Part shown: positions 35,113-47,274 of the stretch, piece by piece
Numbering within the stretch: position 1 is the stretch's first letter
How the letters are laid out: every line of letters starts with the position of its first letter
NCBI GenBank assembly: GCA_036365145.1
Contig: JAEOAD010000005.1
Coordinates: forward strand, 6,615,001-6,679,000
Source of the DNA: Orientallactaga sibirica
Lineage: Eukaryota > Chordata > Mammalia > Rodentia > Dipodidae
Reading direction: 5' to 3'
Length of the DNA: 64,000 nucleotides
Notes under the pieces: model-generated
Told to the model about the DNA's origin: nothing
Databases searched by the model: none
The model's input: only the letters and a program-made list of their open reading frames with translations
Program-made: the position numbers and the translations under genes

Positions 35113-35260
35113 GGCTGGGTGTGGCAGCACACGCCTTTAACCCCAGCACTAGGGAGGCAGAGGTAGGAGGATCACCGTGAGTTAAAGGCCACCCTGAGAC
35201 TACCTAGTGAATTCCAGATCAGCCTGAGCTAGAGTGAGACCCTACCTCGGGGGAAAAAAT
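35113..35260 (+). repeat. B1 SINE
   Basis: gctgggtgtggcagcacacgcctttaaccccagcac through agtgagaccctacctcggggg. Flanked by agtattggggg on the left and agtattgggggtgggg on the right. Confidence 0.95.
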
Positions 35261-35403
35261 AGTATTGGGGGTGGGGTGTTAAAGTTTAATTTTAAATAAA
35301 TAGATATTGCACACATCTCTAATGAATTTCTTGAATTTTTTTGTCATTTATCATTCAATCTATTCCACTAATAATACAACTGTGTTTAAAAGTTAATGCA
35401 TTT

Positions 35404-35562
35404 GCCAGGCGTGGTGGCGCACACCTTTAATCCCAGCACTCAGGAAGCAGAGGTAAGAGGATTGCCATGAGTTCAAGACCACACTGAGTATACAGAGTGA
35501 ATTCCAGGTCAGCCTGGGCTAGAGTGAGACCCTACCTCAAAAACCAAAAAATAAAAATAAAA
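35404..35562 (+). repeat. B1 SINE
   Basis: gccaggcgtggtggcgcacacctttaatcccagc through accctacctcaaaaaccaaaaaataaaaataaaa. Flanks ttaatgcatt and gtaaatgcatt suggest a target-site duplication. Confidence 0.95.
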
Positions 35563-36031
35563 GGAGTAAATGCATTCGTTCATACACTGATAGGCCATGA
35601 AAGTAAGATCATCTCCTCAAAGAGCTAATGAGGAAAAACCCGTTGAAACCAAATTAAATGTGATCCTGAAAATGAGGCTCTCTCCCTTGCACACTGACGT
35701 TGTCTTGGTAACTTTCTTGCACACACTGTCAACGCCTTCATACGTCTACCATTCATGTGCAACAAGGACTGCGGTACCATTGTTCCCCTAGGAAAAATAA
35801 CTCTGTCTTCCACGCTAAGAAATTCAGCCAGAAGCTTCCTCTTAGAAGGCAGAGATTATCCACAGGCACGGCTCAAAGACCATCTGCTGGAACAATGCAA
35901 GTACAAGATGAGTCTACTGGGGACCATCTTTCTACCCCGCAGAACCCAAGGACTAGATTTAACTTTGAAAGATGACTTGAAATGAGCAAAAATTTTCAAT
36001 GACTAAACACACTTTTTCAACTTTAAAGATC

Positions 36032-36165
36032 CAGCTATTGTGGTGCACGCCTATAATCTCAACACTTCGGAGGCAGAAGCAGAAAGATTACCATGAATTT
36101 GAGTCCAACCTGGATTACGTAGCTAATTCCAGGCTAGTCCAATCAGGGTTACACAGTGAGTCTTT
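36032..36165 (+). repeat. B1 SINE, old
   Basis: agctattgtggtgcacgcctataatctcaacac through caatcagggttacacagtgagtc; heavily diverged. Confidence 0.75.
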
Positions 36166-36668
36166 CTTTGAATTTTTCATTTAGCTTTCTTCCCAAGAAA
36201 TTAATATAAAAACAGCTTATTGGGTCTACATGTTTAATTTTCTTTCTTTCCATATTATCTGTTCATATGAAAATCTGTTCATATTTGCATAATAAACTAC
36301 CGTTCCTGAAAAAAAGTGGAACCAACAGGCTCCTCTGCTGGAAACTCACCCATGTATCAGAAGTCATTTAATAATAATAACCTATCTTTTACACAGAACT
36401 AAGACATCCAAATATCTTTCTAAGGAGTTATATGAATTAAATCATTTTATCCCCACCACAACTCTATGAAGGAATTGTCATGAAATCTGTAGTCTGTGGA
36501 CTATACAGAGCTCTCTGTGATCAAAGTGAGAAAGAAATTAACACTAAACAGTTATGTAAATGGTGGATTCAGTGGACAGAAAAGAGGAATCCTGGTTAGG
36601 AAAAAACGAGCATGAAGGGATTGCTTTACAGATAAATGAGGGGCATCTCTCAACTCTAGCTTTTTAAA
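36166..36668. other. Intronic unique sequence
   Basis: Nothing recognised. Confidence 0.4.
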
Positions 36669-36689
36669 AAATATTTTTTTTATTTTTGA

Positions 36690-36731
<42 letters not shown>

Positions 36732-36912
36732 ATGGGCATGCCAGGGCCTTTTAGCCACTGTGAAAAACTCCAGATGTATGTGTTCCCTTGTGGTGCATGT
36801 GCACGCTTGCATCAATCATTGTGCGTCTGGCTACACGAGATCTGGAGATTTAAACATGCATCCTTAGGCTTCGCAGGCAAGCGCCTAGACCACTGATCCA
36901 TCTCTCCAGCCC
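36669..36912 (-). repeat. B2-like SINE, extended-middle form
   Basis: TG run then GA run on the tail side, ggtgcatgtgcacgcttgcatcaatcattgtgcgtctggc middle, ending gatccatctctccagccc. Confidence 0.93.
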
Positions 36913-38086
36913 TCAACTCAGTTTTATCTGACCTTTATTCACTCTCTCAAATGCCATCCACTCATCACTTCTCATCCTGATTCCATCTCTCATCCATTCC
37001 CTTCTGGATCTAATGCTACTCTATCTACAGAGCAGTCCCTTCATGGCCCTTTTCTCTTAGCCAGGATCCCTCTTTCCTGGCCACAAATTCACTGTGTACA
37101 TACGTGCTTAGTGTTCATTTCTTTCTCACTTCAATCCCAGGGTGCTCTGAGGTTTCCACATGATCCACAGACTACAGGTTTCATAATGTCAGATGCTGAA
37201 CCACATTCCCCCTCATGTGCCCCACGTAGCTCAACATACCAGCAATGCCTGACATATAAGGAGACAGATGCTGGCTTCCATCACCTTCTGACCCACCAAG
37301 TGGAATATTCTTTTCTAACCCATTGCATTGCTGCTGTAGAATCAAGTCCCAGCATCAGTGAGTTGACAAGGGAGAATTCACACTCAGATTTGTCTCCAGC
37401 ACCCAAGGCCTATCTAAGTTGCCCTTCTCTGCCTCTTCCATCTGCTCTTGCTTCCTCTGTCTGCCCTCACCCCTTCTCTGCTTGCTTAAACAGGCTCAGC
37501 CTGCATCTGATAGGAAGAACAAGGTGGGCATGATTCTGCTTCTCAGAAGGGGCTGTGAGAAAGGGAAACCCACAAGCACCTTAGTCTTCTACGCTAGAGG
37601 CATCCAACTTGAGCTCCATAAACACATCTGCACATGTCTCTTTGGACTGGAAGTTGCAGTTGAAATGAATACCGACACAAGGAAGACAGTCTCAAGGACT
37701 CGAATCTCTCTCATTTGAGCAAATTTAGAGAAAAAAAAAAAAAGGAAACTTTTATCACAAATTATTTTATATTTCCTTTATACACAGCATTCAGGGCTAT
37801 TTATATCATTTCTAAAAGGATACAATGTATAATATGTAATTGGTGTCACTGCGTGTGATGGTCCATGCTAGCAGGTTGATTTTCTTGGGAAATCTGGTTA
37901 GCGATTACCCTGGTAATTACCACAGACTGCTGTCAAACCACACTGTTGTTATTCTTACCCAAAATATTACAGGTTAATTTGGGTTTATTATAAAATTGCC
38001 TTCAGAGAAGAAAGGCTACAAGAAAAAAAAAATAGGAACTATCTTTAATGAGAGAGGAGGAGACTAAGTCAAAGGAAAAAGGCCTT
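36913..38086. other. Intronic unique sequence
   Basis: Pyrimidine-rich with a 140-codon plus-strand open frame (37111-37533) that shows no domain I recognise. The right part is AT-rich. Confidence 0.45.
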
Positions 38087-38233
38087 ACGCTGGACGGATA
38101 TCTTAAAGGTTAAGGCGCTTGCCTGTGAAGACTAGAAACCGAGGTTTGATTTTTTAGAATTAATGTAGGTCAGCCGTACATTGTGCACATGCATCTGGAT
38201 TTCATTTGCAGTGGATAGAGGCCCTGGTGTGCC

Positions 38234-38271
<38 letters not shown>

Positions 38272-38292
38272 TAAGTAAATAAAAATAAAATC
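38087..38292 (+). repeat. B2-like SINE, diverged
   Basis: ggttaaggcgcttgcctgtgaag, gtgcacatgcatctggatttcatttgcagtgg, TC run, aaataagtaaataaaaataaaatc. Head decayed. Confidence 0.88.
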
Positions 38293-38480
38293 TTAGCTTA
38301 GCAATTAAGGCGCTTGCCTGCAAAGCCTAAGGATCCTGGTTTGATTCTCCAGATCCAACGTAAGCCAGATGCACACAATGGTGCATGCATCTGGAGTTTG
38401 TTTGCAGTGACTAAAGGCCCTGGGGTGCCCATTCTCTCTCTCTCCTCTCTCTAATAAATAAGTAAAAATAAAATAATTTT
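38293..38480 (+). repeat. B2-like SINE, head-truncated, tandem with previous
   Basis: Begins abruptly at ttagcttagcaattaaggcgcttgcc, directly on the tail of the preceding copy and in the same orientation. Confidence 0.9.
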
Positions 38481-38644
38481 TTTTAAAAAAATCTTTAAAA
38501 AATGGCCGGAAGTCTCCCTTATATAAATCACTTCTACTAGCCGGACAAAGAAAGCACCTGAGAAAGACAGACAACCTCTGATTTCTAGAAAACCATTGAG
38601 GAGATTTGCCATTTTCTTTTTCTTTTCTTTTTTTTTTTTTTTTT

Positions 38645-38889
38645 TTAGAGCAAGACAGACACAGAGAGAAACAGAGAGAGAGGAAAAGGGAGAGAGAAAG
38701 AATGGGTGCTCCAGCAGCCTCTCAGCCTCTGTGAACAAACTCCAGATGCATGTGCCCCCTTGTGGGCAAGTGCGGCATTGCGCCCTTGAGTCACTTTGCA
38801 TCTGGCTAAATGTGGGACCTGGAGATTCAATCAGGTGTTCTTAAGCTTGGCAGGCAGGTACCTTAACTGCTAAGCCATCCCTCCAGCCC
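38645..38889 (-). repeat. B2-like SINE, long form
   Basis: T-run (38629-38646), agacagacacagagagaaacagag, ctccagcagcctctcagcctctg, gcgcccttgagtcactttgcatctgg, ending ccatccctccagccct. Reversed. Confidence 0.94.
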
Positions 38890-39596
38890 TCATTTTGTTT
38901 TCTGAAAGAGCTACAATAAACTGTTTCCTCAATCTAGAATCCACTTTCCTTCCAGAAAGTACCATGTGCTCAGAGGAAACCAGGCTGGACTGTGAGAGGA
39001 GATTCTTACAGCATTCGTTCAGCTATCATATTCAGCTCTGTTTCGTGTTTGCCTGCCCAGGGCAGGCCAGCTGTGAACGGTAAGCTGGCAGGTGTGTGGC
39101 AGGGTACCACTACTCCCCAGGGGCACTGGAGAGAGCAGCTGCTCTAGCTGGCATCCCCATCAGAGGAAGACATCCATCTAACCACGGTCTATTTTCACTC
39201 TGCTTTAGATGATGTTCAGATTGAAGCCTGAAGGTGGGGATTGAAAATGGGGAAAGAAAACGTCTCCAGGTAGAATCAAGTTGACAAGAAGACACAGCAC
39301 TCCCTTCCAACAGGTCCTTTCTCTTACAGAACTGTTTTACTGGCTGCACATGGAGAGTAATCATGCATAGTTTGTCCTAAGCCTGCTCTGCTTGAAAAGC
39401 ATGTTCATAAACATATCAGAACTGAGATGAAATCAGACAAAAGGAATTTGTTTTGCCTGAGAAAGATGAAAGAAATCCAAACAACTCAAAAAATTGTGAA
39501 AAAACCAGTATCATTTATTTGAAAAAAAAATTAGTAGCAAATGACTTAATGATAACAGAGGTATTATGATTGATCTGAAATACAAAGAGGAAGAGG
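38890..39596. other. Intronic unique sequence
   Basis: Nothing recognised. Confidence 0.4.
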
Positions 39597-39610
39597 TAGA
39601 ATAACTTGAT

Positions 39611-39816
39611 CTGGAGGGATGGATTAGTGATTAAGGTGCTTGCCTGCAAAGCCAAAGAACCCAGGTTTGTCCCTCAGTACCCAGATGCACAAGGCGACAC
39701 ATGCAACTGGAGTAGTTTGTTTGCAGTGGCTGGAGGCCCTGGCATACCCATTCTCCCTCTCTTCCTCTCTCTGTCAAATAAAGAAACAATTTTAAATAAA
39801 TTTAAAAAAACAGACC
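39611..39816 (+). repeat. B2-like SINE, short form, with target-site duplication
   Basis: ctggagggatggattagtgattaagg through ctgtcaaataaagaaac and an A-rich tail. Flanked by tagaataacttgat at 39597-39610 and 39817-39830 (14 bp, identical). Confidence 0.95.
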
Positions 39817-39830
39817 TAGAATAACTTGAT

Positions 39831-40782
39831 GCAATTAACTTCATAGCATAGCTGAAATTAAAAATGGCATGGAGAATTCACCTTACCAAAGCTGACATGA
39901 GGAGAAATGGACTGTATGAATAACCCTATGCAAAACAAGCTGAATTTTTAAGCAAAATCCTTCCACAAACAAACCAGCAAACATTTCTAGGACAAGACAG
40001 TTAACAGATATTGTCAAACATTTAAATTAAAAAATAGTATCAATATTTTCACTAGGAAAATAAAACATGAAACATTTCCCAATTCATTTTATAAGACTAG
40101 GACAACTCTGACACCAACACGTGACACAAACATCTCAAGGAAAAAAATAAACCCAGATCAACATCTCTTCTAAACATGGATAGAGGGCAAAAAAAAAAAA
40201 AAAAAAAAAAATTCTTTCTAGCAATACATAAAGATACTAATGCAGAGTGAGTGGTGTTAAAACAGCAATGCAAGGTTGATGTACCAGTGAAGGAACAATC
40301 AAGAACAGACCAGATAATAAACCAAACATGAAAAAAAAATCCCTCATTACATATGGTAAAACTCATAAAGAAATTAAGCAGGAAAACCATCTTAACCTGC
40401 AAGGGTCATTTATGAAACGCTTTTAGCCAGATCACATCTACTTGTAAAACAAAAATGCTTTCTTGCCTCAGGTCAGACACTAAGAGAAGATACTCATCTT
40501 GTTTCTTCTATTTGATTTTGGACAGCAAGAGCAAAAGAGAACTGCATAAAAGTGCAAAGGAAATTGTGTTTGCTTGCATGATTGCCTGTGTACAAATCAA
40601 TAAGAAAACCTTATATACTAGTAGCTTATTTAGTACATTAACAAATGTATTCAGTGTAGTTTCAAAATACAAGGTCAGTAAACAAATAGTCAGATTCAAG
40701 TATTAAAAACACTTAAAGAAAGAAGGAAACATAAAATGATGCTACATTAAAAACACTAACAATTCTAAATTACTTAAAATGG
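39831..40782. other. Intronic unique AT-rich sequence
   Basis: Contains a pure A-run (40189-40210). No SINE body beside the A-run that I can recognise. Confidence 0.4.
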
Positions 40783-40914
40783 ATTTTTTTTTTTTTTTTT
40801 GAGAAAACTACCCTTGAGCTTTCTATGGAACTCAAGTTGTCCTCCAACTCCAGCTTTTCCCGCCTTGGTGTCCTGGGTGCTAGATTTAGAGGTGTGTGCC
40901 AACACATCCAGCCT
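40783..40914 (-). repeat. B1 SINE, very old
   Basis: T-run, then a strongly diverged reversed B1: caagttgtcctccaactcc, gtcctgggtgctagatttagaggtgtgtgccaacacatccagcct. Confidence 0.6.
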
Positions 40915-42251
40915 AGAGGTGAGTTTTAAAGAAGATTGAAATAAATGACAGATGAGAAGGCTCACTATTGTGCAGGGAACCATCCTCCTCAAGTTTAACT
41001 TCTACCAGGTGATGCCAATCAATCTAATTTTAATTCTCATAAATCAAAATAGAAAAGCAAACTTCCAAATCACTGGTTGTCATTTCCCTAAGACTAAGTA
41101 GCACAGACCCTGGGACCACGTTCCTGCATGAAACTCCTCATACTGCCCTGGCTGCTGGACATGTGCACACTCAGACTGCACTTTGTCCATAAACCATCAC
41201 TTCATTTGACTGAAATGCCTGGGCCTCGGTCATAAGACTACAAAAATAATAAGCAAAAGGAAAGAGGTGTGTGGGCAGCTTCCCGAGTGCTCCAGGAGTT
41301 GCTGTGAGGGCTCCATGCCATTGGATAGGACTCAGAACTTCAATTTTTCTTCCAGAAATGTGGAAATCATGGGAGTTTGACAAGCCATATTCCAAGACGC
41401 TGATAATGTCTTTAGGGTAGTTTGCAGTTCTGAGAGAAAAAAACCTTAGGTGAGAATGACATTGGGTTTCTGAGCTGTGTGTCCAGATCTATCTGCCTGG
41501 GCCTGGGTCCTAAAGATTACAAATGAGACAGGCAGTGGTAGGGAGGGTGCTGATCCAGGGCTCAACGGACCCTGCAATACAGGAAAGCTCTACATTCAGT
41601 TCAAGAAGAAGATGAGCTCAAGGTGAAGGTTCGGTTATTAAATGAGAATCAAAATAGGAAGAGCCCGGGGACTTGAAACAGGGAGGGATGCTAATGGGAG
41701 AGGCACCTGTGAAAGGCCAGGGTCAAGGATACTCAGGGCAAGAGTGAAATGAGCCTTCAGGGCAGTGTCTTTCCAGAAACTCCTCTAAGGAAGTCTGTCC
41801 TTCATCGGGAGGAATAGCTTTTGGAAACAAAACAAGAGGGAGCCTGTACACTCTACAATCTGGCATACTTCCTATCTGGCAGTCCCCAGGCCCGAGGGCA
41901 GAATGTGGAGCAAAACACAAGCAAGACTGGAAAGTTTGTTTCTAAGAACTCAGGAGGGTTAGTTGTACAGTGGTCTGAGAACAGAGTCTCTGGATTAGCC
42001 TAACAAGTACGGGGTCCACAGTTCACATGGCGATTGGACCGACTCCTCCCTTATCCCCCTCCTAGGTCCTCAAGATCTAGCCCTTATGTCATTTCACTTG
42101 TTCAGTTGTTTATATCGTCATAAATTTTCATACATGGTAAAGGTTTATTAATCCAGATATACCATTCCAGATATTGAAATAAAGATACACTCGCCTTTTC
42201 AGCTCTTAAGACCTTCCCTGTTTCAACTGTTTTTCATAACAAAAGCAGGTA
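40915..42251. other. Intronic unique sequence
   Basis: No repeat recognised. Short ORFs on both strands are not supported as genes. Confidence 0.45.
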
Positions 42252-42268
42252 CTCTTCATTATTTTAAA

Positions 42269-42312
42269 CTTGTTTTAAAATTTATTTATTAGCAACAGAC
42301 AGACAAAGAGGC

Positions 42313-42359
<47 letters not shown>

Positions 42360-42510
42360 GAACACCAGAGCCCCCAGCACTGCAAACAAACTCCAGATGC
42401 ATGTGCCATCTGTGCATCTGGCTCACGTGGGTACTGGAGAATCAAGCCTCGAACTGGGGTCCTTAGGCTTCACAGGCAAGTGCTTAACTGCTAAGCCATC
42501 TCTCCAGCCC
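42269..42510 (-). repeat. B2-like SINE, short form, with target-site duplication
   Basis: Reversed copy with a long GA run (about 42318-42354). Flanked by ctcttcattattttaaa at 42252-42268 and 42511-42527, a 17-bp identical repeat. Confidence 0.97.
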
Positions 42511-42527
42511 CTCTTCATTATTTTAAA

Positions 42528-43096
42528 TCAAGGAACTATCCCCAAGTGCCAATTGTCTAATACAGTTAGTCTTAATCACTTGATTTTGCCCTATATGATT
42601 TAAAGGCATGTATCTATGTAAGTACATTTTTGTTTCATGACCCCTTCTATACATTCAGAATTAATTATGTTTAACTACATTGCACCCAAGAGGAACTGTA
42701 GGCAGCAGTGTGTAGCTGCATTTACTTGTTCTCTCCACATGGCCTTAAAAATCTGCCTTTGTCAAAGGAGATTAGTAAAATGTTTAATGTTTCCAACTTC
42801 ACTTTTGGACAGCATTTCACTGCAAGCAACTCCCTTACCGTGTCAGCTCATTCCACTCGCTGCACGTTCTCCTGGTGGTCCCAGCAGCCCCTTTGGTAAT
42901 GGAGAGCTACAGCAGGAGGCAGAGAAGCTTTACCAAGGAATGCAGAACCTTTACAATGTGTCTGTCTCTTAGCTGTGGGAAGGCAGCATGGTGTGCTGGG
43001 ATAGCTAAAGCTCTGAATTGGCTCTGCTACCAAGTATTTCATCTCATCAGGACCTCCATGTTGCTCTCTGTAAACAGCACTTGAAACTAGGTACTC
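42528..43096. other. Intronic unique sequence
   Basis: Nothing recognised; a 111-codon plus-strand open frame (42637-42972) lacks any known domain. Confidence 0.4.
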
Positions 43097-43505
43097 CTAC
43101 AGTTTACAGTGGCTTGAGCGTCTCCTCCGAAGTCTCATGTGCTGGAAGCTTGGTCGTCAGTGTGGAAATGCTGAGAGGTGTATATCCTGTAGGAGGTGGA
43201 GCTCAGTGGAAGGTTATTAAAACTAAGATTGGCCTTGTGGAATGAGATAGAATTGCTATGATGTTGCTACGATAAGAACAATGCCAGCCCTTGAATAACT
43301 CGTGTTTCCAATCATGCCATGTGATGGTTTTCTGCACATGTTCCTGCCATGATGATGCCACCCACCATGAAGACTTCTCCAAAGGCTGGACAGATGGAGA
43401 CACCTGATCTTGGATGCTCAGGTTTCAAAGCTGTGAGCTCATTTTTCTAGTAAACTTCCCAGCCACAGGCATTTTGTTATAGCAACAGAAACAGAAACTT
43501 AGACA
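43097..43505 (+). repeat. MaLR-like LTR remnant
   Basis: catgtgctggaagcttggtc, taggaggtggagctcagtgg, gccatgtgatggttttctgc, ccatgatgatgccacccaccatg, aggcattttgttatagcaacagaaac and cttagaca at the end. These are the ordered words of mammalian MST/MLT-type LTRs. No internal region adjacent. Confidence 0.65.
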
Positions 43506-43959
43506 AGTATCTCAAAATAATGGTGCACTGATGTCTCCGTGATTCACTTTCCTTCCTTAGTTGAGTTCTAAAGGCCGAGTCAGTGACTGCATGACCATGA
43601 AAAGGCTGAGTCAGTAAGAGGAAAGACTTGTCCATAAAGCTGAGTGTTGGGTTTGCAGTGTCTAGTACATGAAACGGGACTGTGCCTCCGTTCTTGATTC
43701 AAGAAGTTCCATCATGCAAAGACCAATGTAAGTATGAGTATATACGCGTTCACTCCGTGTGAATTAACCAGATGCTCAGCACATACCAACATGTGCGGAA
43801 ATCACTCCCCTCACAAAAATTCCCATGATCCTAAGATAATTGTGCAAGGAGAACAAAACCTAAAACTCACAACACAAGGCTGTGCGTGCTCGTGAGAAAG
43901 ATAAACACGATGCTTAATGCATTGACAGACTGTCTTGGCCACAGTCTCCCAAAGAAGCT

Positions 43960-44403
43960 TCCAGAAGAAGGTAGCACCTGAGCCAGATTTAGCAGGATGA
44001 GTAAGAAGAGGCCGCTGGGTAATGAAGGGGTTGCACCTGTTAACCCGGGCCAGGGTGATGCAGAGAAACACTGAGGACACTCCAAATGCACCAAGGCAGA
44101 AATTCAGAAGCTGCTGAGAGCTGAGCACTAAAGTAGTATTAAGACCCACCCACCAAGGCTCAGGGAGGTTTGCTGAAGTGGGGGGTGGAGAGAACGTAAG
44201 AGCCACAGGGTGGGAAGGAATATCCAGAGACACAGCCCTCTCCAAAATGACAAACTGATGCTCTCAAAACACACAACCTACAACTACACGGTGAATACGT
44301 GCAACCCACTAAAGAGGGCCCTCAGCGGAGTGGAGGCAGGAAGGAGGGAAATGATGGCACCGACACTTGATGGATCCATACAAAGTTCCTACCTTATCAA
44401 ATA
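43960..44403 (+). mobile_element. L1 3'UTR fragment
   Basis: Collinear with the 3' end at 49110-49505: agcagaaattcagaagctgctgagagctgagcac, caaggctcagggaggtttgctgaag, cccactaaagagggccctcagcgg, and gatggatccatacaaagttc. 5'-truncated. Confidence 0.78.
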
Positions 44404-44511
44404 CAAGAAAGGGCTGCTGACTTGGGGGAGAAGAAAACAAGTAGTGTGTTCAGAGACAGTATGTTGGAGGAAATTGATTTTTCTCAGTACTAGAAAGTTG
44501 AAACAAACATG

Positions 44512-44622
44512 CTTACACACATACACACAAATACATACATACATATATACACGCACAAACATACACACATGCATACCTACACACATATATACATACATTC
44601 CTATATACATACATGCACATAT
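44512..44622. repeat. (TACA)n-type microsatellite, imperfect
   Basis: Alternating tacacaca, tacatacata and atatatac words; lies about 110 bp beyond the L1 3' end. Confidence 0.85.
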
Positions 44623-44717
44623 GAGAAGGCAATTGGTAGAGAAGACGAGAGCATTAAGCAGGACTAGGAGGGAGATAAGAGAACATAATGGGGAGTGAAT
44701 ATGATCAAAGCACATTA

Positions 44718-44885
44718 TGGGCCTGGAGAGATGGCTTAGCGGTTAAGCACTTGCCTGTGAAGCCTAAGGGCCCCCGTTGGAGGCCCAAGTCCCCAGGACC
44801 CACGTAAGCCAGATGCACAAGGTGGTGCATGCATCTGGAGTTCGTTTGCAGTGGCTGGAGACCCTGGCATGCCCATTCCCCCCAC
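44718..44885 (+). repeat. B2-like SINE, tail-truncated
   Basis: gcctggagagatggcttagcggttaagcacttgcc through ggcatgcccattcccccc, then an abrupt change with no TC run or A-rich tail. Confidence 0.93.
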
Positions 44886-45164
44886 TTGGCAGAGAAGCTC
44901 CAGGAAGTGTGCTTCCACACCTGGTAACAGGCGAACGCGCTGCGTAAGCACGGTGCTTAGGAGCTGTTCCCATGCTGGGCGGGGGCTTCATAGTCAGTTC
45001 TTCAGAGTGTGAGCTCGTGTCAGCGAAGCTTTGATGAGGAATAACACACCTGCTCACCTCACCTGTGGCCACCATCAAGAGCCTTGCTGGAGGAGGTGTG
45101 TGTGGAGGGAGCTGGGATGGGGGAGTCTGGAGGGCCAGGACTCACTTTCTTTTCTCTTTCTCAT

Positions 45165-45325
45165 CTTCCTCCCTCCTGATGTAACAACGTGGCAAACTCC
45201 TACAGTGACTTTCCCATCACGACAGACTCTGTTCTCTGGAAGTAAAGGTCTAATTAAACCCTTTTCCTTCCAGAACTTGCTTCTGATCAGGTATTTGTTC
45301 CCCTGTAATGAGAAAGTAACTGATG
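45165..45325 (+). repeat. Possible LTR 3' portion
   Basis: ggtctaattaaacccttttccttccagaacttgcttctgatcaggtatttg then gtaatgagaaagtaactgatgc resembles the terminal third of rodent MaLR LTRs. The left boundary is unclear. Confidence 0.4.
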
Positions 45326-47274
45326 CCCAACCATTCCATAGCTACAAATATTAAACACGCCACATACACAGACACAAAGGCATCTGCCTGGGCATTTCTC
45401 AGCCAAAAGAGTGGAGAAGGAAGGCAGGCACGAGTTGGCAGTGGTGGGCACAGACCTTGGAAGGCACAATCTTACCTCTGCTTCTTACTAAGAGGAGGGG
45501 AGCAGAGTGGCTGCCATGACAGGACAAGCTCCAGGTAGGGAAATGAAGGAGGAGGGAGGTCAGATCAGCTGTGTTTCCCTCCCAGGCACTGCGGGGACAG
45601 GGCAGAGAGGACAAAGGGTAGGCCACAAATCAGAATTCAGAGACAACTGAGGCTGTGGCCTGGGAAGTCGCTCTTTGAAGCTACTTTCTCGTTCTATCAC
45701 CAGGCCACACAACCAAGCCAAGGACAGTGTTTTTCCAGTGCTGAGTCACGTGAGGGTGTTTTCCTCCCACAGCCGGCAGAAGCAGAGCTCTGATTGGAGC
45801 GCATCGTATAGTGTTTGTGGAGTGTGCGTGTGCGTGCGCGTGACTGTGCGCGCATGTGTGAGGCTTTCTTCCTGTGTTCTTCTCCTGCTGATGGTGGTGG
45901 CCAACACCACGTGCCTAGGAAAGGTCCAGTCTTCTTCAGGGCTGTCCTAACTCTGCCTTTTGCTATTGGAGATTTGCTTGACCTTCAGAGCCTTGGTGTC
46001 CTCATATGAAAAAAAAATTGAAGTAATAATAGCTACCTGCTGTGAGCAGCCGTGACATAATACAAACATTTGGTCTCTCACCATGTCCTGACATCGAGCT
46101 TGTAAACTCCCTGACACCTCTGAAGTCACAAGTATGTTTTTTTTTTATTGTTGTTGTTTGTTTGTTTTGTTGGTCGAGGTATGTTTTTGACTGCTAACAA
46201 GATGACTGGGGGCTGAGAGCGCGTGAATACCCTTGTGATGAGGCTGTTGCCAGAGAAACCAATCATGCCGTTAGAGACCTTGAAATTGCATCCACACTCT
46301 GATACTCAGTAATGAGGAGGAACCGAAGGTTGAGCTGCTCACCGATGACCAGTGAATTCATGAATCATCTGGGTGGACTGAGGCCTCCCTGAAGACCCAA
46401 GGGAAAGAGTTCAGAGAACTCTGGGTTGGTCCTCAGAGTGTGACTCTGTGCCCTTTCCTGTGAATCTTGCCCTCTCCATCTCCTGCATTTGGTCATTCCA
46501 CAGTCATACCCTTAATACTGCATGAATAAAAGTAAGGCATTTGCCTGATTTCCATGAGCTGTTCTAGCAAATTACTGAACCCCAGAAGGACAAGCCGCCG
46601 TCAGTCTTGTCTCCTTTAGGGCTGTAACACCTTCGGTGCCTTTCTGATTGAATATATACAAACAAACCCTTTGGGGAATTTTGAGGACATGCAGTAGGGT
46701 AAGGCCTTCTCTGAGACGCTTCTGCCTGAGAAGTCTTTGAGACAATTCTGCATTTCTTCACCTCTGAGCTGGTGATGGTGGTTGCCCTGACAATTTTAAG
46801 ATGCCTTAGAAACATCCTTCCTACTGCCACAGTGCAAAGCCCTTTTTGATTCACGTGGAAACTGCACCTGCCTTGACCACACCTTCATACATGCACCTTT
46901 TCTAGCCAAGATGCATTCCCCGCCCCCAGTCTTTTCACTCTTGTCCTCTTTGTTTTGATTCTCACTGGAAACGTGACTAACAGAAGCTGGTGATAGGCAG
47001 ACCACAGTCTGAATGCTTTGCTACCTAGAAATGCTCTCCACCACATAAACTAGCTTATCCTCTTGAAGCTCAGCCTTCTATACGGTCTTAGGGCATGAGC
47101 AAAATGTATCTCAGTCTTTGCTATGATGTAACAGGGATGGATTCTAGCCCAATTTCCAACACCCCTCATTTCCAACTAAAACATCAACATCACTTCTATT
47201 ATCCACATTCCTATTCAGATCGTTGAAGCCGTACCGGAAACACCACTGAACTTCTGTTTTCAGCATGCCAGAAT
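45326..47274. other. Intronic unique sequence
   Basis: Includes a GT/GC alternating stretch at 45820-45860. No genes or repeats recognised. Confidence 0.4.

Noticed and set aside
40189..40211. Long A-run as a possible processed-pseudogene tail
   Set aside because: Upstream sequence has no coding or known mRNA similarity that I can recognise.
43811..44245. 144-codon minus-strand frame
   Set aside because: Lies antisense over the L1 3'UTR fragment.
44718..44800. tRNA-like heads of B2-like and ID-like elements
   Set aside because: They are SINE heads with changed A/B boxes and no complete cloverleaf, not functional tRNA genes.
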